The notes: a model not told the origin generated them from the letters alone. Numbered from the stretch's first letter, positions 42,839-52,250 are shown. The stretch: DNA of 55,752 bases from CAYJGJ01 sp964367585 (GCA_964367585.1 CAYIYH010000009.1:1-55752), one strand, 5' to 3'. Numbers and translations are program-made.

Positions 42839-42881
42839 GATTGCTTCCCCTTTGTATATATGAAGAACTTATAATAAAACA

Positions 42882-42902
42882 GCAAGTGGTCAGACCACTT
42901 GC
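42882..42902. promoter_or_regulatory. PdhR/LldR-type operator of the etf-hydroxyacid dehydrogenase operon
   Basis: Perfect palindrome GCAAGTGGT CAG ACCACTTGC. Its core TGGTnnnACCA is the known recognition form of FadR-family regulators of lactate/pyruvate (PdhR, LldR). A minus-strand -10-like TATTAT lies just downstream, so the site would cover the -35 region. The divergent FadR-type regulator gene is close by. Confidence 0.78.
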
Positions 42903-43252
42903 TTAATATAATAATACATTATTATGCCAATTGCAACATTTATTTTAATTTTTAGTTTATTATCACAACTAGCACATGATAATATTCCAATTAGTCAAGT
43001 GATTAATATGAAAATTTTGTTATAAAGATAATCAAAGAAGCACGCGACATGGGAGTTTTTAGTATTATTAAAAAGACAATTATATTTACAAATCACAAAT
43101 ACTGCTTTTATCTTGAAAAAAGTCTTTGAATTTGTCGTAATGTATTGTATTCTATCAATGTAATTGAGTAAATGTTGTGATAAATTCTCTTAGATATTTT
43201 TTATATCGGGGAACTCTTCAGTTTGCTTTTTAATTTATGATGGAGAAAGAAA
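42903..43252. other. intergenic region between etfB operon and GntR regulator
   Basis: 350 AT-rich bases with no gene seen. A possible plus-strand promoter for the regulator is TTGAAT-16-TATTCT near 43125-43155. No second copy of the TGGTnnnACCA palindrome was found here. Confidence 0.4.
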
Positions 43253-43948
43253 ATGTTTAAACCTATAAAAAGCAAGGATATTGTAGATGGCGTTATTGAG
43301 CAAATCCAAGAATTAATAATGGAAGGGAATCTTAAAGAAGGAGATAAGTTACCGCCCGAAAGAGTGCTTATCAAATTTTTTGAGATTAGTAGACCCGCGT
43401 TAAGAGAGGCTTTGATGTCATTAGAAATGCTAGGACTTGTAAAAAGCATGCATGGAAAAGGGAATTATATAATAAATCATGTCAACCAGAGCTATTTCAA
43501 ACCTGTTTCTCTTTCCTTTAAACTGAGTAATGGTACCCCAGAACACTTGTTCGATTTTAGATTTTCATTAGAGACTTTGTCGGTAAAAAAAGCCTCTGAA
43601 TATTCTACACCAGAAGGAATAAAGAAACTAAGAGATATCATTGAAATGATGAAAAAAACATCTGTGATTAAAGAACTACAAATGTTAGATCGAAGTTTTC
43701 ATTTCGAAATTGCAAAAATATCGAAGAATCCTTTGATAATTAATACTTTAGAAAGTTGTTCCTATTTGTTGGATACTTTTATAGAAAAGACAGTAAATCT
43801 TTCTTTTTTTGAAGGTGATTCTGTGGAAAATATATTTATAGAGCATAAAAAAATAGTTGATGCTATTGAGATGCATGATGAAATAGAAGCAATTTCTGCA
43901 ATACAAGCACATTTGAGCAATATAAAGATCCAATTGATTAAGGGGTAA
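43253..43948 (+). CDS. FadR/LldR-type GntR regulator
   Basis: 231 residues. Winged helix (about 8-75) with GDKLPPERVLIKFFEISRPALREALMSLEMLGLVKSMHGKGN, the classic PdhR/LldR form, then an FCD domain (about 95-225). Divergent from the etf-hydroxyacid dehydrogenase operon, as LctA is in Acetobacterium, and its likely operator lies in that operon's promoter. Inference: lactate or similar 2-hydroxyacid releases repression. GGAG lies seven bases before the ATG. Confidence 0.88.
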   Translation: MFKPIKSKDIVDGVIEQIQELIMEGNLKEGDKLPPERVLIKFFEISRPALREALMSLEMLGLVKSMHGKGNYIINHVNQSYFKPVSLSFKLSNGTPEHLFDFRFSLETLSVKKASEYSTPEGIKKLRDIIEMMKKTSVIKELQMLDRSFHFEIAKISKNPLIINTLESCSYLLDTFIEKTVNLSFFEGDSVENIFIEHKKIVDAIEMHDEIEAISAIQAHLSNIKIQLIKG

Positions 43949-43996
43949 TTGAGATTTTTAATTACTGATAGGGATCAGATTTGATAAGATATTAGC

Positions 43997-45151
43997 TTAA
44001 GCGTTTTGTTTAATTAAGTACAATTTTACTGGTAATGAAATATTTTCGTATAACTCCATTTGTGATTCACTAGACTTAGTTATTTCACTTATTTTTTTGA
44101 TACGATATCGTATTGTATTTTTGTGACAGTACATTGTCTCGGCAACTTTTGAAATGTCGCCCTTGTGCAGTATATAATTGATTGCTGTGTCAATTATCTC
44201 ATTCTCGCTATTATTTAATTCAAGTAAATCATGCATAAAATCATTTAAATATTTTTTCGCATATTTTGTGTTTGCAATTTCAATTATTAGTGACCAATCA
44301 CCAATCGCATCGAAATACTTTATGTTTTCTTTTTCTATTTTTGCGACTAATTTTGCATTTTTTGCTTGAATAATTGCGTCGCGAATATCTTCAATTCCGG
44401 TATGAATATTGCTTATGCCTATATGATGTGAATCAATTGATAAAGAACAAGAAATGCAAATAGACTCTAGCATGGCTCTAAATTGTTTCGCAGAAGTAGC
44501 TTGAGTCATTATTAAAATAAAATCTTTGTCGTAATTTCCCCAAATGCATTTGTCTTCAAGACGATCCTCTGGATAAGCTTTCATTGAAAAATTTTGCGCA
44601 TCTCTTAAGCTGTTTAATTCAATGATAGCCACTTGGAGCGGCCCGTTTAGTCCAGGTTTTATTGATTTAGTCAGTTTTGAAACTTCTTCTTTTGATTTTT
44701 CGTTATTAATTATATTGTTTAGATAGGATTCTATTATCTCGGCTTTAGTTTCTTTTTTAATTCGGCTAATAATTGCGAAAATAATATCTTCAAAGTAGGC
44801 ATCTTTGTGTGCGAATTTGACGATGGGAAAATCACATCTGTTTGCAATATCAATAACTTCTGTTGGTAAGCTGTCATAGAACACATTTTTAAATGCAAGA
44901 CATGTAACATCTGATGTGATAAGTTTTTTAACCGCTTTAGTTAAAAGGGAAGGGTCATCTTTTGCGAAAAGCAGGCTGCTTAGAACTACACTGTTAGGAT
45001 CAAATAATATGTCATCTTCATTTAGATTTGAAGTGAATTCAAAATCTAAAATGTTGCCACTTGCTATTTGCTTGTGTATTCCTTTGGCTCCTGCTATTAT
45101 TTCGAAATTATTGAATTCTTCTAAATCAAGCAGGTTTTTTAATGTCAGCAT
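43997..45151 (-). CDS. PucR/CdaR-family transcription regulator
   Basis: 384 residues. N-terminal PucR domain (MLTLKNLLDLEEFNNFEIIAGAKG, DDILFDPNSVVLSSLLFA), a middle GGDEF-like CdaR fold, and C-terminal PucR-type helix-turn-helix with AETMYCHKNTIRYRIKKI. Members control purine, amino-acid or sugar-acid catabolism. It is convergent with the GntR gene, 48 bp apart, and its target is not clear; the nearby aminopeptidase or threonine dehydratase are candidates. Confidence 0.85.
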   Translation of the reverse strand: MLTLKNLLDLEEFNNFEIIAGAKGIHKQIASGNILDFEFTSNLNEDDILFDPNSVVLSSLLFAKDDPSLLTKAVKKLITSDVTCLAFKNVFYDSLPTEVIDIANRCDFPIVKFAHKDAYFEDIIFAIISRIKKETKAEIIESYLNNIINNEKSKEEVSKLTKSIKPGLNGPLQVAIIELNSLRDAQNFSMKAYPEDRLEDKCIWGNYDKDFILIMTQATSAKQFRAMLESICISCSLSIDSHHIGISNIHTGIEDIRDAIIQAKNAKLVAKIEKENIKYFDAIGDWSLIIEIANTKYAKKYLNDFMHDLLELNNSENEIIDTAINYILHKGDISKVAETMYCHKNTIRYRIKKISEITKSSESQMELYENISLPVKLYLIKQNA

Positions 45152-45201
45152 ACACGCACCTTCCCGTATTCTTATATGATAAAAAGTTCTGATATATTTT
45201 A

Positions 45202-46623
45202 TTATATTTTATAGAACATTTCAACCGCTAAATACAAGTTATATAGATCTAGTTTTGAGATTAATTCATAAGGTGAGTGCATTGCTATAACAGGAACTCC
45301 AATGTCAATTACATCAATATTATAATATGTTATAAATTGGGTGTCAGTCCCACCGCCACCTTTCTCATTTGTATTTCCGAAATCCTCAGTTTGCCAGATG
45401 ATTCCATTCTTATCAAAAGAATCACCCAATAGTCTCATATATTCACTGTTAGCTTCTGATCCATCGGATTTTCCCTCTCCACCAGTAAATTTAACCAAGA
45501 CACACCCTTTATTAATATGTGCAGCATTTCTTTTGTCAAAAGGATCTGGGAAAGAAGGATCAAAGCCTGCTGTGACATCTACCGTTAAAGCTTTACTATT
45601 TCTAAACATTGTTTTTTCATTTACATCTTGCATTTCAGCGAGATATTCCATAAAATCAAATACATATCTTGAATTTAACCCGGTATTTCCTACAGAGCCG
45701 ATTTCTTCTTTATCCGTTAATACGCATATTGTTGTATGTTTTGGCGATGTTACTTTTATTTCATTTTGTAAAATTACATATGCTGAGGATCTATTATCTT
45801 GTCCATATGAAGCTATTAAACTTCTGTCAAAGCCAACATCTCTTGCTTTCAGTGCAGGAACAATTTCAATTTCAGCAGTAGAAAAGTCTTTCTCGGTTAA
45901 ATCATATTCTTCATTTAATATGTTTAATATATTTAATTTGATTAAATCTTCTAAATCATTTATGGTTTCATCATCTGCATTAATGAAAGGCAACGTCCCG
46001 AGTATTATATTAAGCTCTTCTCCTTTTACTCCTTCCACTAATTCTCTTTTTTCTTGTTCGCTCGCTAAATGGGGAAGTAAATCTGAAATATAAAATACAG
46101 GATCATTCTCATTTTCACCAATTGAAATATCCAATCTTTCGCCCTTAGAGTTTGCAATGCTTCCATGTATTGCTAATGGGGTAGTAACCCATTGATAGTT
46201 TCGAATTCCGCCATAAGGTCTACTTTTAAAATAACAAATATCTTCTTCTTCAAAGATCGGGTGGGCTTTTAAGTCGATACGAGGAGAGTCAATATGTGCA
46301 GATGCAAGTAACACCCCTTTGTCTACCTTTTCTTCACCTATGGTTGCACATATTATTGCTTTATTACGATTGATAGAGTAAATTTTATCGCCTGTAACAT
46401 AATTTTTTTCAGAGTCAAACTCCTTATACCCATTTTTTTGCAATAAATCAAGTGCATATTTTACGCATTCTCTTTCCGTTTTGGATTGGTTTAAAAAGTC
46501 TTTGTACCCTTCACAGAAGTCTTGTGATAATGATAATTGAAGTGAATTCTGATTTAGAGCATGTTCTTTTTTGTATGATAACTTTTTTTGTAGTTCTTTG
46601 GCCGTTTCTTTTTTTTGAAACAT
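45202..46623 (-). CDS. M18-family aminopeptidase
   Basis: 473 residues. Metal and catalytic motifs: SAHIDSPRIDLK, GQDNRSSAY, DKEEIGSVGNTG (Glu-Glu) and HSPYELISK. M18 enzymes are cytosolic two-zinc aminopeptidases that favour acidic or other N-terminal residues (aspartyl aminopeptidase type). The ATG at 46623 follows AGGA; an ATG six codons upstream has no ribosome site. Likely degrades imported peptides for the amino-acid pathways nearby. Confidence 0.9.
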   Translation of the reverse strand: MFQKKETAKELQKKLSYKKEHALNQNSLQLSLSQDFCEGYKDFLNQSKTERECVKYALDLLQKNGYKEFDSEKNYVTGDKIYSINRNKAIICATIGEEKVDKGVLLASAHIDSPRIDLKAHPIFEEEDICYFKSRPYGGIRNYQWVTTPLAIHGSIANSKGERLDISIGENENDPVFYISDLLPHLASEQEKRELVEGVKGEELNIILGTLPFINADDETINDLEDLIKLNILNILNEEYDLTEKDFSTAEIEIVPALKARDVGFDRSLIASYGQDNRSSAYVILQNEIKVTSPKHTTICVLTDKEEIGSVGNTGLNSRYVFDFMEYLAEMQDVNEKTMFRNSKALTVDVTAGFDPSFPDPFDKRNAAHINKGCVLVKFTGGEGKSDGSEANSEYMRLLGDSFDKNGIIWQTEDFGNTNEKGGGGTDTQFITYYNIDVIDIGVPVIAMHSPYELISKLDLYNLYLAVEMFYKI

Positions 46624-47003
46624 AGTTTTTAATCCTAGCACATTAATTAATATATTAATTGTTTATTAATATGCGCTTCCTTTCTTTTTGTGATTTGTAC
46701 CATATTTTGGTGGCGGTATTGTTGTAATCATTATTCCATATAAAAGCTAGAATGTAAAGTTGAAGTTTATGTGTGAGTGATTGAATACGTATTCTAGTAG
46801 ATTTTTATGTATTTCAGTATATATTTATCCAGAAGATTATTGTACTTAAAAATACACAAATTTATTAATGCAGAAGCAGTAGGAGATATGATATAATAAA
46901 ATAGTGGAAATTCGTCCCTATGCGGATCACTAATCATAGGGAGAAAGGAAAAGGCATATTTCATATCCATTTAAATGGATAGTTGTAATGTGTCAAGATT
47001 AAT
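46624..47003. other. intergenic: promoter and leader of the threonine dehydratase gene
   Basis: 380 bases. An extended -10 TGATATAAT (46889-46897) would start a leader of about 100 bases carrying hairpin CCCTATG/CATAGGG (46916-46922, 46935-46941), a GGAGAAAGGAAAAGG stretch, and palindrome ATCCATTTAAATGGAT (46967-46982). On the aminopeptidase side ATTAATATATTAAT is palindromic. No riboswitch class recognised and no gene seen. Confidence 0.45.
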
Positions 47004-47978
47004 ATGTTAAAAGAAGTAACATACGAACATGTATTGGAAGCAACGACCCGAATTTACGACCATATCAACAAAACGCCACTAGTAAAATCATTGGCATTAA
47101 GTAGTGATCTTACAAGTGTATCTTTAAAACTAGAATCATCACATCTTGTAAAAAGTTTTAAGATAAGAGGGGCTATTAATAAGATTTTGTCTTTGACACC
47201 AGAGGAAAAGTCAAAAGGAGTAATCTCCATATCTTCAGGAAATCATGGCGTTGCCGTTAGCTATGCAGGCTCATTGTTGGGAATTAAGAATACTAAAGTT
47301 ATAGTTCCAGCCACTACGCCAAGAGCTAAAACAGATCAAATTAGATATTATGGAGCAGAAGTTATCGAGCATGGAAAGAACTACGATGAAGCTCACGTGT
47401 TCGGACAAAAGCTAATAGATGAGAGCGGGATGACTTTTGTCGATGCGTTTGATAAAGATTATATCGTATATGCAGGGCAAGGAACTTGTGGGTATGAAAT
47501 TGTAGAGCAAAATCCAAATGTAGATGTTATACTAGTTCCAGTCGGTGGCGGTGGTTTGGTTTCCGGGATCAGTGTCGGAGCTCATGGATTAAAGAAAGAT
47601 GTAAAAATAATAGGTGTACAACCTGAAGCATCTCCTGCAATGGTTGCATCAATAAAAGAAAATACACCTTATTACTTATATCCAAGTAAGCCTACTATTT
47701 GCGAAGCTCTAGCAGGAGGTATTGGGGAGCTTGCATATCAGATGCGAGAGGCGGTCTGTGATGATATTCTTCTTGTGAGTGAGGAAAGTATCAGAAAGGC
47801 AACGGCGCATATGGCATTAAATGAAAGATTCGTTGCCGAACCTTCTGGTGCAACTACGGTTGCTGCATTTATGGATAATCAGAAGAGGTTTGAAGGATTA
47901 AATGTTGTAGCAGTAATTAGCGGTGGCAACATTGATGGAAGATTATTAAAAGAAATAATAGAAGAGTATAACTATTAA
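47004..47978 (+). CDS. tdcB: catabolic threonine/serine dehydratase
   Basis: 324 residues, only the PLP catalytic domain. PLP lysine in SFKIRGA, the phosphate loop in VPVGGGGLVSGIS, SSGNHGVAV, and AEPSGATT. Biosynthetic IlvA has an extra C-terminal regulatory domain, absent here, so this is the catabolic form that gives 2-oxobutyrate from threonine or pyruvate from serine plus ammonia. The start codon is weakly supported: only CAAGATTAAT precedes the ATG. Terminator follows about 70 bp after the stop. Confidence 0.9.
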   Translation: MLKEVTYEHVLEATTRIYDHINKTPLVKSLALSSDLTSVSLKLESSHLVKSFKIRGAINKILSLTPEEKSKGVISISSGNHGVAVSYAGSLLGIKNTKVIVPATTPRAKTDQIRYYGAEVIEHGKNYDEAHVFGQKLIDESGMTFVDAFDKDYIVYAGQGTCGYEIVEQNPNVDVILVPVGGGGLVSGISVGAHGLKKDVKIIGVQPEASPAMVASIKENTPYYLYPSKPTICEALAGGIGELAYQMREAVCDDILLVSEESIRKATAHMALNERFVAEPSGATTVAAFMDNQKRFEGLNVVAVISGGNIDGRLLKEIIEEYNY

Positions 47979-48050
47979 ATAGTAACTAAATATATCTAAA
48001 TTTATGTATGAGGCTATGTTTTCCAAATTTATAGTCCAAAAGAAAATTGA

Positions 48051-48097
48051 ACTCTAGTTGTTTTAAGATAATTCTTGAAATAACTAGAGTTTTTTTG
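48051..48097 (+). terminator. terminator of the threonine dehydratase gene
   Basis: ACTCTAGTT / AACTAGAGT (48051-48059, 48082-48090) followed by seven T residues. Confidence 0.88.
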
Positions 48098-48165
48098 TTC
48101 ACAATAAATCAACGAAGTGTTGATATCTTGATTATTAATTAGCATATAGTTACGATAAAGCCAGC

Positions 48166-48258
48166 AGTACCATATAATCCATGATTTGTCAAGCACCAAT
48201 TTTGACAAGAAATATGCCATTTATGGTACTTGTCAGTTTTTAAGGTGAAGGGTATAAT
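48166..48258 (+). promoter_or_regulatory. promoter and nested palindrome upstream of the surface protein
   Basis: -35 TTGTCA (48230-48235), 17-bp spacer, -10 TATAAT (48253-48258). Just upstream is a nested inverted repeat: outer AGTACCATA/TATGGTACT (48166-48174, 48222-48230) and inner TTGTCAA/TTGACAA (48186-48192, 48202-48208). The outer right arm touches the -35. The leader to the start codon is about 90 bases. Confidence 0.55.
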
Positions 48259-48351
48259 TTTGGTAGAACTATGGTAGACGAAATTGAGGGATAATAATTT
48301 CCTCGAATGATAGTTTAATCGATATTATTAATATAAAGAAAGGAATGAATT

Positions 48352-51300
48352 ATGAATTACAGTAGTATATTATTTAAAAAGTTATACAAGATAACTTGTA
48401 TGATTTTGATTTTCTCTTTGTTGATTGGAAATACACCTAGTGCATTTTTACTATCTGCACAAGCGGATTCATCATCTGAAGAGTATGTAACAATAGCTTT
48501 ATACGTTCATTATGGAACAGAAGCAACATACGATCAGATCCTGCAATATGGGGAGAGCCCACAAGACTCAAGCATGTATTTCCCAAATACAGCGAATAAG
48601 GTGGAAATGCAAATTAAAACTCCAGTATCATCTCCGGGAACCCCTGGATACTATGCCGGAAACAATTTTGAGACATGGGTAGGCGAGGGCCTAATATCCC
48701 AATATCTCACTAGTGAAGTAAAAGCAATAAACACATTTGGTGAATTTGCAGCTAAGATAACAGCTAGTGGTGGAACACCTCCGGCGGATGTTGCGAGCTA
48801 TGCACAGATTAAGTGGTACGTAATTAAAGATCAGTCAGATGGATATCACTTAGATGGAGTGTTAATACTTCCTGATGTACAACTGTATTATGATTCTAAC
48901 CCTATTACCGGAAATAGTGAAACTAGACTTGATAGTGAAACTGACAATCAATTAGGCCATATGGGTCTTGGTGTAACAGTGGATGCAAACGCCTTTACAG
49001 CACCAGCAGGTAAATACTTTGCAGGATGGAACACTGCCAAAGATGGAAGTGGAACAGATTATACTGTAAACAGTACGTATACACTTGGAAATGAAAATGT
49101 AACACTATATGCACAATGGGACAACATTGACTTAGGACTATCAGCATCACCGATAGATGAATTCTATAGTGGCGCAGCGCAAGAGCTTGTAACAGGAGCT
49201 AGCACGGTAATTCCTGGAACTACGATTGAATATAGCATGACGGGAAATGATGGTGACTGGTCGACAGATATTCCAACCGCAACAAACTATGGCGAATATA
49301 CAGTATATGTAAGAGCAACAAAACAAGACCATGTAACAGTAGAAACAGAAGTAGTATCTAATATCAGAAAAAGAACAGTATTACTAACAGCAAACGATTA
49401 TGAAAGAGACTTTTTAGGAATAGAAGCTTTAGATTTTAACGGAGCAGTATACTCTTCGATGCAAGATGCAAGTGGAAGTGAAATAGAAGGCACAGGATTT
49501 GTTCCTGGTGAAAGTTTCGGATACACAGTAACAAAACAAAGAAGCTATCCTGATGGAACTCCAATTGATTACTTACACGCAGGAACCCGCGTAGATGTAT
49601 TGATTCCAGAAGTAGGAACACCAGCGGAAGGAACATCAGCGGATAACTATACATTTGTTTTAGAAAATGGTAACTACACAATCGGAACAATAGATGATAA
49701 TAGAACATTGTCAATGCAAGGCGTGGAAAAAGTATACGATGCAGTAGAAGCTAGTCCTACACTTTCTACTGTAGAACCGGTTCCCGGAGATAGAATTCAA
49801 TATAGCTACAGAATGCAACAAGAATTAGCAGACGGTACACCTGCAACGCAAGCAGATGGAACTCCAATTTGGGGAGAATGGACAGCTCCGCAAATCAGCA
49901 TGCCTAAATTCGACGATGCAGGAGTATATGAAGTAAGTGCAACACTTATAAATACAAATCTTACAAATTTACCTAATCCAGCGATTGCAACAGTTACAAT
50001 CAATCAAAGACCTGTAACAATAACAAACGTTAAATACGTAAGAGATTTTGAACCAAATTTCGTAGAAGGCTCAGAAGTTTATACTGAGGCAAAAGTACAA
50101 ATAGCAAATGGTAAAAATACTAAAGGCATGGTAGCGGGAGAAGCATTTACCATATCAGTAGGTAAAGCAAACGATGCAGCAGGTAATCCGATAGAAACAA
50201 TAAATGCAGGAAAATATTATGATGCAGTAACTTCTACAGTAACAGATGGAACAGCAATTGTAAGCAACTACAAAATAAATATAGTGCCTGCGAACTACAT
50301 AATTAAAGATGCAGACTTTGGCGATAGAACAATCGAAATGTCGTCTGAAACACAAGTCTATAACAATGAAGAGTTAAGTGCTACACTTACAAACTTAACC
50401 CCGGCAGCTGGTGATGTAATTACATACAGCTATAAAGAAGTAGGCGGCACATGGTCCGCGCCACAAGGCGATATGCCTGAATTTACAGAAGCAGGAAAAT
50501 ACAAAGTAAAAGCAGTGCTTACAAATCCAAACTATGAGGGTTCATTAAAAGACATAGGCGAAGTAAATATTACAAAAAGACCTGTAACAATAACTACTAG
50601 CTCGTATACAAGAGGATATGATCTAAACTTTGTAGCTGGAACAGAAGTTTATGATCCTGCAACAGTACAAGCTGAAAACAAAAAAGATACAAAAGGGCTT
50701 GTAGCGGAAGAATCGTTTAGCATATCTGTAAACAAAGTAAATGATGCTAATGGTAATCCGATAGAGACAATCAATGCAGGAACATATGCAAATGCATTAA
50801 TCTCATCAGTGTCTGATGGAGATCCCGCAACAGTGGAAGCAGGAAAAACTCCTGCAGATGTCAGCAACTACAATGTGAAAGTAATTCTTGCAGACTATAT
50901 AATTACGCCTGAAAGCTTCGAAGAAGATCGTGATTTACAACTAAACGGAATCGACGAAACCTATGACAGCAACATCTATAATGTTGAACTATTAGGCGGA
51001 CTAAACGATGATACATATCAGCATAGAGTAGATGGCGGAGCATGGATAAATGGACTACCAACCGCATATGTAAATGCAACAGATGCAACAGTAGAAGTTA
51101 GAGTAGAAAACAATAACTTTGTAGATGCAGAAGGAAACAACTTTGTAATACTAAATGCAGACGTTGACATCGCACAAGTACCAATCACAATCACCGCAGC
51201 AGACTTTACAAGAGCAGCAACCGGAATTGATTTACTTAACTTTGCTGGAGCAACAATTACAGCAGGCAGTATGGTAGGAACTGAAACATTTAACTTCATA

Positions 51301-51900
51301 GTAAACAGATTAGGAGCAGATCAAACAGTAGGAACATACTTAAATGATTTGGTACCATCAGTAACGGAAAATGGAACGGCACTTTTAGCTAACTATGATA
51401 TCACATACGTAAATGGTGACTATACTATAACTCCGGTAGCAGTACCGGCACCACCAACGCCGATTCCACCAGTACCAGTAACATTAACTGAAACTGATAT
51501 TCCAACAGGAGATGGACCAACAACAATCGAAGACGATGAAGTACCAACAGCAAGTGGATTAGGCGGAGCATCATGGAGTTTGTTTAACGCAATAGCAACA
51601 ATCGTAGGAGTAGCGGTAGGACTATTAATCGCAGCTAAGAAGAGAAAAGAAGACGAAGACGACTACGATGAAGAAGAAGATGAAAGAGCAAAAAGAGCAG
51701 TAAAAGTAGGAATGATAGCAGTAGCATTATTCTTCGTACTAAACACAGTAATGTTCTTCCTAACACAAGATTTGACAACACCAATGGCAATATTTGATAA
51801 ATGGAGCATATTCTTTGGAGTAAGTGCAGTGGCTCAAATGTTATTCCCAACAGTGCAAAAACTGATGAAAAAGAATGAACAACAAGTAGACGCACAATAA
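48352..51900 (+). CDS. large repeat-containing cell-surface protein with C-terminal membrane anchor
   Basis: 1182 residues. Signal peptide (1-38, cleavage likely after SAQA), an InlB-type B repeat at about 207-256 (FAGWNTAKDGSGTDY, TLYAQWD), then four units of roughly 190-215 residues, each with an RPVTIT-like strand near 340, 553, 743 and 944, resembling MBG/Ig-like surface modules. A Pro-rich linker follows (PPTPIPPVPV). The end has a hydrophobic helix (1077-1094), a very acidic/basic stretch KKRKEDEDDYDEEEDERAKR and two more helices (1117-1138, 1150-1167). No LPxTG sorting signal. Partner and function unknown; probably adhesion or wall structure. AAAGGA precedes the ATG. Confidence 0.82.
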   Translation: MNYSSILFKKLYKITCMILIFSLLIGNTPSAFLLSAQADSSSEEYVTIALYVHYGTEATYDQILQYGESPQDSSMYFPNTANKVEMQIKTPVSSPGTPGYYAGNNFETWVGEGLISQYLTSEVKAINTFGEFAAKITASGGTPPADVASYAQIKWYVIKDQSDGYHLDGVLILPDVQLYYDSNPITGNSETRLDSETDNQLGHMGLGVTVDANAFTAPAGKYFAGWNTAKDGSGTDYTVNSTYTLGNENVTLYAQWDNIDLGLSASPIDEFYSGAAQELVTGASTVIPGTTIEYSMTGNDGDWSTDIPTATNYGEYTVYVRATKQDHVTVETEVVSNIRKRTVLLTANDYERDFLGIEALDFNGAVYSSMQDASGSEIEGTGFVPGESFGYTVTKQRSYPDGTPIDYLHAGTRVDVLIPEVGTPAEGTSADNYTFVLENGNYTIGTIDDNRTLSMQGVEKVYDAVEASPTLSTVEPVPGDRIQYSYRMQQELADGTPATQADGTPIWGEWTAPQISMPKFDDAGVYEVSATLINTNLTNLPNPAIATVTINQRPVTITNVKYVRDFEPNFVEGSEVYTEAKVQIANGKNTKGMVAGEAFTISVGKANDAAGNPIETINAGKYYDAVTSTVTDGTAIVSNYKINIVPANYIIKDADFGDRTIEMSSETQVYNNEELSATLTNLTPAAGDVITYSYKEVGGTWSAPQGDMPEFTEAGKYKVKAVLTNPNYEGSLKDIGEVNITKRPVTITTSSYTRGYDLNFVAGTEVYDPATVQAENKKDTKGLVAEESFSISVNKVNDANGNPIETINAGTYANALISSVSDGDPATVEAGKTPADVSNYNVKVILADYIITPESFEEDRDLQLNGIDETYDSNIYNVELLGGLNDDTYQHRVDGGAWINGLPTAYVNATDATVEVRVENNNFVDAEGNNFVILNADVDIAQVPITITAADFTRAATGIDLLNFAGATITAGSMVGTETFNFIVNRLGADQTVGTYLNDLVPSVTENGTALLANYDITYVNGDYTITPVAVPAPPTPIPPVPVTLTETDIPTGDGPTTIEDDEVPTASGLGGASWSLFNAIATIVGVAVGLLIAAKKRKEDEDDYDEEEDERAKRAVKVGMIAVALFFVLNTVMFFLTQDLTTPMAIFDKWSIFFGVSAVAQMLFPTVQKLMKKNEQQVDAQ

Positions 51901-52010
51901 AAAAAATAAAAGCTTAGTAATCTAAGTAGTAGACAATAAAATGCGAGTACAGGATCAAAGAATGTAGCTAGAAGCATGAAGTATGCGGAGCTTAAATAAA
52001 AAAAGATATA

Positions 52011-52050
52011 ATTCCCCATCGGCTAAGCGCTGATGGGGAATTATTATTTT
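52011..52050 (+). terminator. terminator of the surface protein gene
   Basis: ATTCCCCATC / GATGGGGAAT (52011-52020, 52032-52041) with an 11-base loop and a T-rich tail. The gap 51901-52010 before it shows no gene. Confidence 0.87.
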
Positions 52051-52109
52051 CTAGTCATTTAAATTGTATATTAAATAATTTAATTCAAATACACCATTGT
52101 AATTCTCAC

Positions 52110-52250
52110 TTGCAATACTTTATTAGATTATAGTATAATTTATAGTAGGAAGATAACATAGATTTGTAAGTAAAAATATCAAAAAGCATATATATAACAG
52201 ATAGAATGATAAATTTCCTAAAAAATAGTTAGTTTACGACATGTTATAAT
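52110..52250 (+). promoter_or_regulatory. promoters upstream of mgtE
   Basis: Two candidates: an extended -10 TGTTATAAT (52242-52250), and TTGCAA-18-TATAAT (52110-52115, 52134-52139). The leader of 30 to 150 bases shows no M-box magnesium riboswitch structure that I can recognise. The gap 51901-52287 otherwise holds no gene. Confidence 0.45.

Noticed and set aside
45341..46093. 250-codon plus-strand frame within the M18 aminopeptidase gene
   Set aside because: Antisense shadow of a clear enzyme with all metal motifs; its Ser/Pro-rich translation reflects complement codons.
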